Under the pieces are notes generated by a model. The model worked only from the letters and a program-made list of their open reading frames with translations. It searched no databases and was not told the DNA's origin. From an uncultured Lachnospiraceae bacterium (GTDB lineage Bacteria; Bacillota; Clostridia; Lachnospirales; Lachnospiraceae), in NCBI GenBank assembly GCA_910585205.1, contig CAJUCC010000092.1:8866-72865 (forward strand): a stretch of 64,000 nt of DNA, given 5' to 3'. The translations under genes and the position numbers were made by a program. This document shows, in pieces, positions 40,796-50,142 of this stretch. Every line of letters begins with the position of its first letter. Positions within the stretch are counted from its first letter, which is position 1.

Positions 40796-42466
40796 ATGCA
40801 GTTGACAGGTGCGGAAATCGTAATCGCCTGCTTGAAGGAGCAGGGTGTGGATACCGTATTCGGGTATCCGGGCGGCACCATTTTAAATATCTATGATGCG
40901 CTTTATCAGCAAAAAGAGATCAGGCATATTCTGACATCACATGAGCAGGGCGCCGCACATGCGGCGGACGGCTATGCGCGGGCGACCGGAAAAGTCGGCG
41001 TCTGCATGGCCACAAGCGGCCCCGGCGCGACCAATCTGGTGACGGGAATTGCCACTGCCTACATGGACAGCGTTCCCATGGTGGCGATCACGGCCAATGT
41101 GAATCTGCCGCTGCTCGGCAAGGACACCTTTCAGGAGGTGGATATTGCGGGCGTTACCATGCCGATCACCAAACATGGCTATATCGTAAAGGACATTTCC
41201 ATTCTGGCGGATACGATCCGCAAGGCGTTCTGTATTGCCCGGTCGGGGCGTCCCGGTCCGGTGCTTGTCGATATTACAAAAGATGTGACCGCGGCAACAT
41301 ATGAATATGAACCGGAGGCGCCGAAAGCGCTTCCTTCTTCCGTAAAATATACAGAGGATGATATTGCGGCGGCTCTGGAACTGATTCGCAAAGCGGAGCG
41401 TCCCTATATCTATCTGGGCGGCGGGGCAATTATCTCGGGCGCCTGCCGGGAGGTACGGGAATTTGCGAAAAAGATCGACGCGCCGGTCTGTGACACCCTG
41501 ATGGGAAAAGGCGCTTTTGACGGCAAAGACGAGATGTATACGGGTATGATCGGCATGCACGGCACCAAAACTTCCAATCTGGGAGTCAGCGAATGCGATC
41601 TGCTGATTGCTCTGGGGGCGAGATTTTCCGATCGTGTCGTAGGCAATGCACAGAAATTTGCCGCAAAGGCCAAAGTGCTGCATATCGATATTGATGCCGC
41701 AGAGATCAATAAAAACATTCGCACGGACAGATCCGTTGTCGGAGATCTGAGAGAAGTGCTCATAATATTAAACGAGAGGATTGACCCGATCAGTCATCCT
41801 GAATGGCATGCACATATCCGGGAACTGAAAGAAAAATTCCCGCTGAAATATGATACGAGTCAGCTTTCCTGTCCTTATATAATAGAAGAAATCGACCGGA
41901 TTACGGAAGGCGGGGCGATTATTACCACGGATGTGGGACAGCATCAGATGTGGGCGGCACAGTATTATAAATACACCGAACCGAGAACGTTCCTCTCATC
42001 CGGTGGTTTGGGAACGATGGGATATGGTCTGGGCGCCTGCATCGGCGCGAAAACGGGGCGTCCGGACAAGGTATGCATCAATATTGCGGGTGACGGGTGT
42101 TTTCGTATGAATATGAACGAGTTGGCGACGGCGAGCCGTTATCAGATTCCGATTATTCAGGTCGTTATCAACAACCATGTGCTCGGTATGGTGCGCCAGT
42201 GGCAGACATTGTTTTACGGACAGCGGTACTCTCAGACGATACTGGAAGACAAAGTTGATTTCTGCAAGGTTTCGGAAGGACTTGGCTGTAAAGCCATCCG
42301 CGTTACGAAAAAAGAGGAAGTGGCCGGGGCGATTGCGGAGGCTGTCGCGGCGCAGGCGCCGGTTGTGATTGAGTGTGTGATCCCGAAAGACGATAAGGTA
42401 TTCCCCATGGTATCGCCGGGAGCTGCCATCAGCGAGGTTTTTGACGGGGACGATCTGACGGTCTGA
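40796..42466 (+). CDS. ilvB: Acetolactate synthase large subunit, copy 2 (biosynthetic)
   Basis: A 556-residue enzyme, closer to the standard AHAS catalytic subunit than copy 1. Catalytic glutamate in SHEQGAAHAADGYAR; ThDP/Mg motif GDGCFRMNMNELAT followed by INNHVLGMVRQWQ; FAD-binding region in the middle. It lies 30 bases after ilvD with GGGAGGAGG as ribosome site. No ilvN is adjacent; the subunit at 32301 is the likely partner. Confidence 0.95.
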   Translation: MQLTGAEIVIACLKEQGVDTVFGYPGGTILNIYDALYQQKEIRHILTSHEQGAAHAADGYARATGKVGVCMATSGPGATNLVTGIATAYMDSVPMVAITANVNLPLLGKDTFQEVDIAGVTMPITKHGYIVKDISILADTIRKAFCIARSGRPGPVLVDITKDVTAATYEYEPEAPKALPSSVKYTEDDIAAALELIRKAERPYIYLGGGAIISGACREVREFAKKIDAPVCDTLMGKGAFDGKDEMYTGMIGMHGTKTSNLGVSECDLLIALGARFSDRVVGNAQKFAAKAKVLHIDIDAAEINKNIRTDRSVVGDLREVLIILNERIDPISHPEWHAHIRELKEKFPLKYDTSQLSCPYIIEEIDRITEGGAIITTDVGQHQMWAAQYYKYTEPRTFLSSGGLGTMGYGLGACIGAKTGRPDKVCINIAGDGCFRMNMNELATASRYQIPIIQVVINNHVLGMVRQWQTLFYGQRYSQTILEDKVDFCKVSEGLGCKAIRVTKKEEVAGAIAEAVAAQAPVVIECVIPKDDKVFPMVSPGAAISEVFDGDDLTV

Positions 42467-42530
42467 CATTGGATGCGATCGGCGGACAGACGCCCGTGCC
42501 GGGACGTTTCGCGCCCGATGCTCTGGACTT

Positions 42531-42559
42531 GGCGGCAGCTTTTTGGATATGCTGCTGCC
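42531..42559 (+). terminator. Hairpin after ilvB copy 2, weak terminator
   Basis: Arms GGCGGCAGC and GCTGCTGCC with an 11-base loop. No T-run follows, so termination would be inefficient or factor-dependent. Confidence 0.35.
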
Positions 42560-42580
42560 CTGTATCTGCCAATAAAAACA

Positions 42581-42609
42581 TTGACGTTCTGCCGCAATGA
42601 CGTTACAAT
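42581..42609 (+). promoter_or_regulatory. Promoter of serC-serA
   Basis: TTGACG (42581-42586), 17-base spacer, TACAAT (42604-42609). Confidence 0.82.
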
Positions 42610-42653
42610 AAAATTTGTAGGTTTTGACAATATGATTTTGAGGAGGAAGATTC

Positions 42654-43736
42654 ATGTCCAGAGTGTATAATTTTTCAGCGGGACCGGCGGTTCTGCCTGA
42701 AGAAGTTTTGAAAGAAGCAGCGGAGGAAATGCTGGATTACAGAGGAACCGGCATGTCAGTTATGGAGATGAGTCACCGTTCCAAAGCTTTCGACACGATT
42801 ATAAAAGAGGCGGAAGCGGATCTGCGTGAACTGATGAAGATTCCTGATAATTATAAGGTACTGTTTCTGCAGGGCGGCGCCAGTCAGCAGTTTGCAATGA
42901 TTCCCATGAATCTGATGAAGAACGGGACGGCGGACTATATCGTGACGGGCCAGTGGGCCAAGAAAGCATACCAGGAGGCGTGTCTGTACGGTAAGGCGAA
43001 CAAGATTGCGACAAGCGAGGATAAAACCTTTTCCTATATTCCCGACTGCTCTGATCTGCCTGTATCCGAGGATGCGGATTATGTCTACATATGTGAAAAC
43101 AATACGATTTACGGAACAAAATACAAAGAACTGCCGAATACAAAAGGAAAGACGCTGGTGGCGGACGTATCTTCCTGCTTTTTATCGGAGCCGGTGGACG
43201 TGGAAAAATACGGCGTAATCTATGGCGGTGTACAGAAAAATATCGGGCCGGCCGGTGTCGTGATCGTGATAATCCGCGAAGACCTGATTACGGAGGATGT
43301 GCTTGCGGGCACGCCCACCATGCTGCGCTATAAAACCCATGCGGATGCGGATTCCCTGTACAACACGCCGCCTGCATACGGAATCTATATCTGCGGCAAA
43401 GTTTTCAAATGGATTAAAAAGATGGGCGGTCTGACCGCCATGAAAGAGCGGAATGAAAAGAAAGCGAAAATACTCTATGACTATCTGGATGAAAGCAGCC
43501 TGTTCAAAGGAACGGTGGAGAAAAAAGACCGCTCGCTGATGAATGTGCCTTTTGTGACCGGAAGCGAGGAACTGGACGCCAAATTTGTCAAAGAGGCCAA
43601 AGCGGCAGGCTTTGAAAATCTCAAAGGCCACAGAAGCGTCGGCGGCATGCGCGCCAGCATTTATAACGCCATGCCCATAGAAGGCGTGGAGGCGCTTGTG
43701 GCATTTATGAAAAAGTTTGAAAAGGAGAATGCATAA
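42654..43736 (+). CDS. serC: Phosphoserine aminotransferase
   Basis: A 360-residue PLP-dependent class V aminotransferase making phosphoserine from phosphohydroxypyruvate. Signatures: YNFSAGPAVLPEEVL at the N-terminus, FLQGGASQQFAMIPMNL, and the PLP-lysine region GVIYGGVQKNIGPAG. Normal family length. Strong AGGAGG ribosome site. The stop overlaps the serA start (TAATG), so the two are translationally coupled; no serB is in the window. Confidence 0.96.
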   Translation: MSRVYNFSAGPAVLPEEVLKEAAEEMLDYRGTGMSVMEMSHRSKAFDTIIKEAEADLRELMKIPDNYKVLFLQGGASQQFAMIPMNLMKNGTADYIVTGQWAKKAYQEACLYGKANKIATSEDKTFSYIPDCSDLPVSEDADYVYICENNTIYGTKYKELPNTKGKTLVADVSSCFLSEPVDVEKYGVIYGGVQKNIGPAGVVIVIIREDLITEDVLAGTPTMLRYKTHADADSLYNTPPAYGIYICGKVFKWIKKMGGLTAMKERNEKKAKILYDYLDESSLFKGTVEKKDRSLMNVPFVTGSEELDAKFVKEAKAAGFENLKGHRSVGGMRASIYNAMPIEGVEALVAFMKKFEKENA

Positions 43737-44899
43737 TGTTTCGCTATTATTGCTTAAATCCCATTGCCAGAGTGGGGCTTGACCGTTTCCGGGAAGGATT
43801 TACGGAGACAAAGGAGATCGGAGAGGCGGAAGGCATCCTTGTCAGAAGTGCATCCATGCATGAACTGGAGCTTTCCGACAAGCTGCTGGCGGTTGCAAGG
43901 GCCGGTGCGGGGGTCAACAATATTCCGCTCGATCAGTGCGCGGAAAAAGGAATCGTCGTCTTCAATACGCCGGGAGCCAATGCCAATGGCGTTAAGGAAC
44001 TGGTGATCGCCGGGATGCTGCTTGCTTCCCGCGATGTTGTCGGCGGTATCGAATGGGTGAAATCGCAGACGGATAATCCCAATATCTCCAAGGATGCGGA
44101 AAAGGAGAAAAAGAAATTCGCCGGGACCGAGATTGAAAATAAAAAGCTCGGTATCATCGGCCTGGGTGCGATCGGTGTGCGGGTGGCCAATGCGGCGAAG
44201 CATCTCGGCATGGAAGTGTACGGCTATGACCCGTATGTATCGGTCGATGCGGCTTGGAATCTGAGCCGGGATGTCAGACATGTGCTCAATGTCGATGAGA
44301 TCTATGCGGAGTGTGATATTATCACCATCCATGTACCGTTGATGGACGCCACAAAGGGTATGATTAACCGGGAAGCGCTGGATAAGATGAAAGACGGCGT
44401 TATTTTGCTCAACTTTGCGAGAGATCTGCTGGCAGACGAGGAAGCGGTGCTTGCGGCAGTCAAATCCGGCAAAGTCCGCAAGTATGTAACCGATTTTGCC
44501 AATCCGACTACGGCGGGGCAGGAAGGCTGTATTGTCATCCCGCATCTCGGCGCTTCCACAGAGGAATCCGAAGATAACTGCGCGAAAATGGCGGTAAAAG
44601 AGCTGATGGAATATCTGGAAAACGGCAATATCCGTAACAGTGTAAACTATCCGAACTGCGATATGGGTGTCTGTGACAAGGCGGGGCGGATTGCGATCTT
44701 CCATAAAAATATTACCAATATGATTGCGAAATTTACAACGGCGCTTGGCAATAACGGTATCAACATTTCCGATCTGACCAATAAGTCCAAAAAGGATGTG
44801 GCTTATACGATGATCGATGTGGAGACACCGGTGACAGAGGAAATTATCCGTACGCTGGAAGCGATCGAAGGCGTATTCCGTGTGCGGGTTGTAAAATAA
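43736..44899 (+). CDS. serA: D-3-phosphoglycerate dehydrogenase, short ACT form
   Basis: A 387-residue NAD-dependent enzyme that starts serine synthesis. It has the D-2-hydroxyacid dehydrogenase fold with GLGAIGVRVANAAKHLGM as the NAD motif, substrate Arg region NFARDLLADEEAV (usually NxxRG), and His/Glu pair near VIPHLGASTEES. The C-terminal 75 residues form an ACT domain (IAIFHKNITNMIAKF) as in serine-inhibited forms. The position often occupied by 'NxARG' reads NFARD. A terminator follows. Confidence 0.94.
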   Translation: MFRYYCLNPIARVGLDRFREGFTETKEIGEAEGILVRSASMHELELSDKLLAVARAGAGVNNIPLDQCAEKGIVVFNTPGANANGVKELVIAGMLLASRDVVGGIEWVKSQTDNPNISKDAEKEKKKFAGTEIENKKLGIIGLGAIGVRVANAAKHLGMEVYGYDPYVSVDAAWNLSRDVRHVLNVDEIYAECDIITIHVPLMDATKGMINREALDKMKDGVILLNFARDLLADEEAVLAAVKSGKVRKYVTDFANPTTAGQEGCIVIPHLGASTEESEDNCAKMAVKELMEYLENGNIRNSVNYPNCDMGVCDKAGRIAIFHKNITNMIAKFTTALGNNGINISDLTNKSKKDVAYTMIDVETPVTEEIIRTLEAIEGVFRVRVVK

Positions 44900-44927
44900 G
44901 AATACAACAGTAAAACAGATTCCAATC

Positions 44928-44965
44928 ACAGGGGCAGGGTGTTCAATCCTTTGCTCCTGTTTTTG
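44928..44965 (+). terminator. Terminator after serA
   Basis: Arms at 44928-44939 and 44948-44960 (ACAGG...GGG with CCTTTGCTCCTGT, including wobble pairs), then TTTTGT. Confidence 0.7.
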
Positions 44966-45005
44966 TAATATATGGGGAAATCGCTGTGGGAGATTTATGA
45001 AGTGG

Positions 45006-45039
45006 GCAGACATGTGTCTGCGGCGGGCCGCTAAGCGGC
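45006..45039. repeat. Two adjacent short palindromes between convergent genes
   Basis: GCAGACA-TG-TGTCTGC (45006-45021) directly followed by GCCGCT-A-AGCGGC (45027-45039). They lie between the serA terminator and the 3' end of the minus-strand gene at 45072 and might end its transcription, but no T-run is obvious. Confidence 0.4.
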
Positions 45040-45071
45040 AGGTATCCGGGCAGCCGCGCCGTAGCGGTATG

Positions 45072-45350
45072 CTAATGGGATTTATAAATATCATCCTGCA
45101 CCATATCAAAATCCAGATAGTCTTCCTTAAACTGTGCCGCTTTCTGAACGGAAAATTCGCTGGCGAGATCCATATATTCAATAAAAATATCTTCAATCGG
45201 GCGTTTTTGCTCGCTGGCGATCGTTTCCATAATCGGTTTCAGATTTTCCAACTGGACGGAGATCGGTGTCTTTTGCGGGTCAATATCCGGCATAATCTGC
45301 TCGGCGTAGCGGTTGATGCGTTGTAACATGGCTTCCTGTTCTTTTGTCAT
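45072..45350 (-). CDS. Small cytoplasmic protein, hypothetical
   Basis: A 92-residue helical, acidic protein (MTKEQEAMLQRINRYAEQI at the N-terminus, DIYKSH at the end). No membrane segment, signal peptide or metal motif is seen. The start has AAAGGA-like purines on its strand at suitable distance. It stands alone on the minus strand, convergent with serA and divergent from the DUF1015 gene. Function unknown. Confidence 0.65.
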   Translation of the reverse strand: MTKEQEAMLQRINRYAEQIMPDIDPQKTPISVQLENLKPIMETIASEQKRPIEDIFIEYMDLASEFSVQKAAQFKEDYLDFDMVQDDIYKSH

Positions 45351-45438
45351 TTCTCTCGTTTCCTTTCCTGAATGTCTGTGGCAGAATCATAATGTTTCAT
45401 AAATCATATCATCTAATATTTTTTCTGTCAAAAACGAA

Positions 45439-45467
45439 TTGTATTCGTCTCTGTGATTTGATAAAAT
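45439..45467 (+). promoter_or_regulatory. Promoter of the DUF1015 gene and glgB
   Basis: TTGTAT (45439-45444), 17-base spacer, TAAAAT (45462-45467). Confidence 0.65.
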
Positions 45468-45528
45468 AAAGTAACGGTAAGACAGATATTACTGATCGAA
45501 TAAAGACCAAAGAATGTGAGGATAACAG

Positions 45529-46770
45529 ATGGCAGATGTCAGACCTTTTCATGCGGTTCGGCCCCGGGCGGGACTGGAGTCACGGATCGCTGCACTTCCC
45601 TATGACGTATACAACCGAAAAGAGGCACGGGAAGAAACGGAGAAAAATCCGTTGTCTTTTCTGCGGATAGACCGGGCCGAGACGCAGTTTCCGGAGGGAA
45701 CCGATCTGTATGATGACTGCGTTTACACGAAGGCGAGAGAGCTTCTATATGAAATGCTGGAAAAGGGACAGTTTATCAGGGAGGACGTCCCCTGTTATTA
45801 CATATATGAGCTGACGATGGACGGGCGCGTACAGACAGGAATCGCGGCCTGTGCCAGTGTGGATGACTATGAAAATCGGGTGATTAAAAAGCATGAGAAC
45901 ACGCGGGCGGAAAAGGAAGAAGACCGCATCCGGCATGTGGACAGATGCAGCGCCCAGACAGGGCCGATTTTTCTGGCATATCGTTCCACAGAGGAGATCA
46001 ACCGGCAGGTGGAGGCCGTGAAACAGGAATCCGCGCTGTATGATTTTGTGTCGGATGACGGCATCCGGCACCGGATCTGGCGGATCGCGGAGGCGGACCG
46101 CATTGCGGTGATCCGGGAGAATTTTAAGCGGACGGAAGCGATCTATATCGCGGACGGGCACCATCGCTGTGCCTCCGCCGTAAAAGTGGGAACGATGCGC
46201 CGGCAATCGCATCCCGGCTATACGGGTGAGGAAGCGTTTAACTATTTTCTCTCCGTTTTGTTCCCGGATGACCAGCTTATGATTATGGACTATAACCGTG
46301 TCGTAAAAGATCTGAACGGGTATGACACTGCGGCGTTTCTGGAAAAGGTATCGGAGCGTTTCCGCGTGGAAAAACTGGGCGGAGAAGCCGTTTATCCGAC
46401 GGAAAAAGGACAGATCACCATGTATCTGGACGATGTATGGTACAGATTGACTGTTTTGGTCAATGATAAAAACACCGACCCTGTGGGACAACTGGATGTT
46501 TCCGTTCTGCAAAGAGAACTGCTGACGCCGATTCTGGGAATCGGCGACCCGCGCACGGACGAGCGGATTGATTTTGTGGGCGGTATCCGGGGACTGCAGG
46601 AGCTGGAGCGGCGGGTGCACACGGACTGCCGGGTTGCTTTTGCCATGTATCCCACGTCCATCTCGGAACTGTTTGCCGTCTCGGATGCGGGACTTCTGAT
46701 GCCGCCCAAGTCAACCTGGTTTGAACCGAAGCTGCGGAGCGGGCTTTTGATCCATCAGATTGAGGAATAG
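45529..46770 (+). CDS. DUF1015 family protein
   Basis: A 413-residue soluble protein of the DUF1015 family. Visible landmarks are VRPFHAVRP and ALPYDVYNRKEAR at the N-terminus, FLRIDRAE, the central KKHENTRAEKEEDR, YIADGHHRCASA near residue 220 (HH/R cluster reminiscent of a catalytic or phosphate-binding site), FPDDQL, and the C-terminal LLMPPKSTWFEPKLRSGL. The biochemical role is not certain to me. Closeness to serC-serA is frequent in Firmicutes, which hints at a link with serine metabolism. glgB starts 23 bases later and may be co-transcribed. Confidence 0.85.
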   Translation: MADVRPFHAVRPRAGLESRIAALPYDVYNRKEAREETEKNPLSFLRIDRAETQFPEGTDLYDDCVYTKARELLYEMLEKGQFIREDVPCYYIYELTMDGRVQTGIAACASVDDYENRVIKKHENTRAEKEEDRIRHVDRCSAQTGPIFLAYRSTEEINRQVEAVKQESALYDFVSDDGIRHRIWRIAEADRIAVIRENFKRTEAIYIADGHHRCASAVKVGTMRRQSHPGYTGEEAFNYFLSVLFPDDQLMIMDYNRVVKDLNGYDTAAFLEKVSERFRVEKLGGEAVYPTEKGQITMYLDDVWYRLTVLVNDKNTDPVGQLDVSVLQRELLTPILGIGDPRTDERIDFVGGIRGLQELERRVHTDCRVAFAMYPTSISELFAVSDAGLLMPPKSTWFEPKLRSGLLIHQIEE

Positions 46771-46793
46771 AAAGTAAGAGAGGAAAATAAACT

Positions 46794-49211
46794 ATGAATG
46801 ACAAATTATATAAACTGATGAACTGGCGGGATATAGAGGAAATCGTGTATTCGGAGAGCGACGATCCGCACAGGCTTCTGGGGGCACATAAAGCGGGCAG
46901 CAAACTGCTGGTTCAGGCATTTTTTCCGGATGCAAAGTCGGTGACACTGCGGAGCACCGACGGCACAAAGGCGTATTCGATGGAGTGTGTGGACAGCGCG
47001 GGATTTTACGCGGCGCTGCTGCCGGAAAAACCTTCTTTTACTTACACCTATCTGGTCAATGACGGACAAAAGGAGATTGTCAGAAAAGAAGTATATGCGT
47101 TTGATCCCGTGATTACGAAAAAGGATACGGAGAAGTTCCAGGCGGGCATTCATTACACGGTATATCAAATCCTGGGCGCGCATGCGATGACGATCAACGG
47201 TACGGCCGGTATGCACTTTGCGGTCTGGGCGCCGGGCGCACTGCGCGTGAGCGTGGTGGGAGACTTTAACCACTGGGACGGACGTGTGCACCAGATGCGC
47301 CGGCTCTGGGATTCCGGTATCTTTGAATTGTTTTTGCCGGATGTGGGCGTCGGCGAAAATTATAAATTTGAAATCAAGGTAAAAGGCGGTCTGACCTATC
47401 TGAAGGCGGACCCGTATGCGTTCCGGTCGGAGCTGCGCCCGGGGACGGCTTCCATAACGGCGGACATCTCCGGTTTTGCATGGGAGGACGACAAGTGGAT
47501 GGCGGCGCGTGGGAAAAAGCAGGAAAAGGATGCGCCGATCAGCATTTACGAACTGTATCTGGGTTCCTTTAAGCGTGCGGTTCCCGAAGCGGGCCAGGAG
47601 ACAGAGGAAGAATTTCTGCCGTATCTGAATTACCGGGAGCTGGCGCCGGAGATTATCGCTTATGTAAAGCGGATGGGATATACCCATATCGAGTTGATGC
47701 CGGTGATGGAGCATCCCTTTGACGCCTCCTGGGGGTATCAGACAATCGGCTATTATGCACCGACGGCCCGGTATGGCACGCCGGAAGATTTTATGTACTT
47801 TATGAATGAGATGCACAAGGCGGACATCGGCGTGATTCTCGACTGGGTTCCGGCACATTTTCCGCGGGATGTCTACGGACTTTCCAACTTTGACGGCACC
47901 TGCCTGTATGAGCATCAGGACCCGCGTCAGGGTTCACATCCCGACTGGGGGACACTGATTTACAATTACGGCAGACCCGAAGTCTTCAACTATCTGATTG
48001 CCAATGCCCTGTTCTGGATTGAAAATTATCATGCCGACGGTATCCGCATCGACGCGGTGGCTTCGATGCTGTATCTGGATTACGGTAAGCGGGACGGCCA
48101 GTGGGTTGCGAATATTTACGGCGGGAACGAAAATCTGGAAGCGATGGAATTTTTAAAGCATCTGAATTCCGTGATCGAAAAGCGGGGGAAAGGCGCGATC
48201 AGCATTGCGGAGGAATCGACCGCATGGCCCCGCGTGACGGGTTCGCTGAAAGAGGGCGGACTGGGCTTTTCCTATAAATGGAATATGGGGTGGATGAACG
48301 ATTATCTGGAATATATCAAATACGATCCCTATTTCCGCTCCCATCACCATGGGGAGCTGACGTTCAGTATGATTTATGCCTACAGTGAAAAGTTTATGCT
48401 GGAGTTTTCCCACGACGAGGTGGTGCACGGAAAGGCGTCACTGATCGGCAAGATGCCGGGCGAGCGCAGCGATCAGTTTGCCAATATGCGTCTGACGCTT
48501 GCACATATGATGATGCATCCGGGTAAAAAATTGCTGTTTATGGGGCAGGACATCGGTGAGTTTGACGAATGGAATGAGAACCGGGAAGTGGAATGGGATC
48601 TGCTGCAGTATGAAGAACACGGCAGCCTGAACAGACTGATGCAGGATCTGAACGCTTTCTACCGCAAGCATCCGGCGCTTTACGAACTGGACACGGAGAG
48701 TGAGGGCTTTGAGTGGATCAATAATATTTCCGCGAACGAGAGCATGCTTGTGTTCCTGCGCAAGAGTAAGGACGAGAAGGAAATACTGCTGATCGTGGAA
48801 AATTTTGCCAATACCGTATGGGATCAGCATAAAATCGGTGTGCCTTTTCCCGGGAAATATAAGGAAATTTTCAATACGGACGCGGAAATTTACGGCGGGA
48901 GCGGCCTGACCAACGCCCGGGTGAAAACGGCTAAAGAAAGCGAGTGCGATCACCGCGAATATTCCATCACCATGCGTTCGGCGCCGCTGTCGGTACAGAT
49001 CTTCACCTGTACGCCGGGAGAGCCGGAAAAGATTGTGAAACCGGCAAAGGCCGTAAAAACGGCCGGGGCGGCAAAAGCGGTGAAAGCCGCAAAATCCGCC
49101 GGCAGCGTAAAAGCGGCGAAATCCGTGAAATCCGGAAAGGCGGCGAGAACCGTGAAAACGACAAAGGCTGCCGGAACGAAAGCGGAACGTGAAACGGCGA
49201 AATCGGAATAA
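46794..49211 (+). CDS. glgB: 1,4-alpha-glucan branching enzyme with histone-H1-like tail
   Basis: An 805-residue GH13 enzyme that makes alpha-1,6 branches in glycogen. Two N-terminal CBM48-like regions (to about residue 245; FAVWAPGALRVSVVGDFNHWDG, split for length) precede the catalytic barrel: nucleophile Asp in DGIRIDAVASMLY, acid/base Glu in SIAEESTAW, and third acid in EFSHDEVVHGK. After the usual C-terminal beta domain, residues 741-805 form a Lys/Ala/Val/Ser repeat (AKAVKTAG, AKAVKAAKSAG, VKAAKSVKSG) resembling histone H1 tails. That extension is not part of ordinary GlgB. No other glg genes are near. Confidence 0.93.
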   Translation: MNDKLYKLMNWRDIEEIVYSESDDPHRLLGAHKAGSKLLVQAFFPDAKSVTLRSTDGTKAYSMECVDSAGFYAALLPEKPSFTYTYLVNDGQKEIVRKEVYAFDPVITKKDTEKFQAGIHYTVYQILGAHAMTINGTAGMHFAVWAPGALRVSVVGDFNHWDGRVHQMRRLWDSGIFELFLPDVGVGENYKFEIKVKGGLTYLKADPYAFRSELRPGTASITADISGFAWEDDKWMAARGKKQEKDAPISIYELYLGSFKRAVPEAGQETEEEFLPYLNYRELAPEIIAYVKRMGYTHIELMPVMEHPFDASWGYQTIGYYAPTARYGTPEDFMYFMNEMHKADIGVILDWVPAHFPRDVYGLSNFDGTCLYEHQDPRQGSHPDWGTLIYNYGRPEVFNYLIANALFWIENYHADGIRIDAVASMLYLDYGKRDGQWVANIYGGNENLEAMEFLKHLNSVIEKRGKGAISIAEESTAWPRVTGSLKEGGLGFSYKWNMGWMNDYLEYIKYDPYFRSHHHGELTFSMIYAYSEKFMLEFSHDEVVHGKASLIGKMPGERSDQFANMRLTLAHMMMHPGKKLLFMGQDIGEFDEWNENREVEWDLLQYEEHGSLNRLMQDLNAFYRKHPALYELDTESEGFEWINNISANESMLVFLRKSKDEKEILLIVENFANTVWDQHKIGVPFPGKYKEIFNTDAEIYGGSGLTNARVKTAKESECDHREYSITMRSAPLSVQIFTCTPGEPEKIVKPAKAVKTAGAAKAVKAAKSAGSVKAAKSVKSGKAARTVKTTKAAGTKAERETAKSE

Positions 49212-49248
49212 TATAATATAGCGGATATAGAGGAAAGGGACAGTGGTT

Positions 49249-50142
49249 ATGTGGAAATGGCTGTTGGAGCAGGGGGTTGACCTGAACCTGACGGAGCACG
49301 AGATCGGGCTGATTGAGCAGTTCGTGGAGAAATTGCCGGAAAAGGCGCTTAGCCTTGGCATCCGGGTTCTTCTGGCGGGCGTGGTATTTTTCCTGGGCCT
49401 GCAGTTGATCCGGCTGTTGCGCAGGCTGGTGGATAAGTCTCTGTCGCGGACGAATGCCGACAGGGGCGTGGCACAGTTTCTGGATTCCCTGATTAAAATC
49501 GGGCTGACGGCGCTGCTGGTTCTGATGATAGCGATCAGCTTTGGGCTGGATGCCACAAGCGTTATGGCCATGCTCGGTTCGGTCGGCGTTGCCTTTGCGC
49601 TGGCTCTGCAGGGCAGCCTTTCCAACTGTGCGGGCGGTGTCCTGATTTTACTGCAAAAGCCGTTTGTCGTGGGCGATTATATTATCGAGGGCAGCAAAGG
49701 ACAGGAGGGAACCGTCATTGAGATTCAGCTCTTTTATACGAAGCTGCAGACGGCGGATGATGTTATCATTACGCTGCCGAACGGTTCGCTTGCCAACAAC
49801 AATATAACGAATTATTCGACCGTGGAAACCCGCCGCATGGATGTTATGATCGGAATTTCCTATGATGCGGATCTGAAACAGGCAAAAGAGGTGCTGACTG
49901 GCGTCCTGGAACGGGAGCCCCGGATTTTGCAGGATCGGGACAAAAAGGTATTTGTGAAAGATCTCGCAGACAGTGCGGTGATTTTACAGGTCAGATGCTG
50001 GTTTTTGAACGGAGACTACTGGGACGGACGGGCGGCTGTTCTGGAGGCGTGCAAGCTGGCGCTGGATGAAAACGAAATCGCGATACCGTACCCGCAGATG
50101 GATATACATGTAAAGGAGAACCGGGATGGGAGAGAAGGATAA
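49249..50142 (+). CDS. mscS: Small-conductance mechanosensitive channel, MscS family
   Basis: A 297-residue membrane channel that opens on membrane tension to release solutes during hypo-osmotic shock. It has three membrane helices; the pore helix region reads GSVGVAFALALQGSLSNCAGG (shortened in use), followed by the beta domain KPFVVGDYII and the VITLPNGSLANNNITNYS signature. The C-terminal alpha/beta domain is complete. ATG 49249 follows AGGAAAGGGA. A TATAAT at 49212-49217 may be a separate promoter, with a poor -35. It overlaps the next gene by 17 bases. Confidence 0.92.
   Translation: MWKWLLEQGVDLNLTEHEIGLIEQFVEKLPEKALSLGIRVLLAGVVFFLGLQLIRLLRRLVDKSLSRTNADRGVAQFLDSLIKIGLTALLVLMIAISFGLDATSVMAMLGSVGVAFALALQGSLSNCAGGVLILLQKPFVVGDYIIEGSKGQEGTVIEIQLFYTKLQTADDVIITLPNGSLANNNITNYSTVETRRMDVMIGISYDADLKQAKEVLTGVLEREPRILQDRDKKVFVKDLADSAVILQVRCWFLNGDYWDGRAAVLEACKLALDENEIAIPYPQMDIHVKENRDGREG

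Noticed and set aside
47000..49000. Long minus-strand open frames opposite glgB, serA, metH and others
   Set aside because: They lack ribosome sites and recognisable domains and mirror the codon pattern of the real genes on the other strand.
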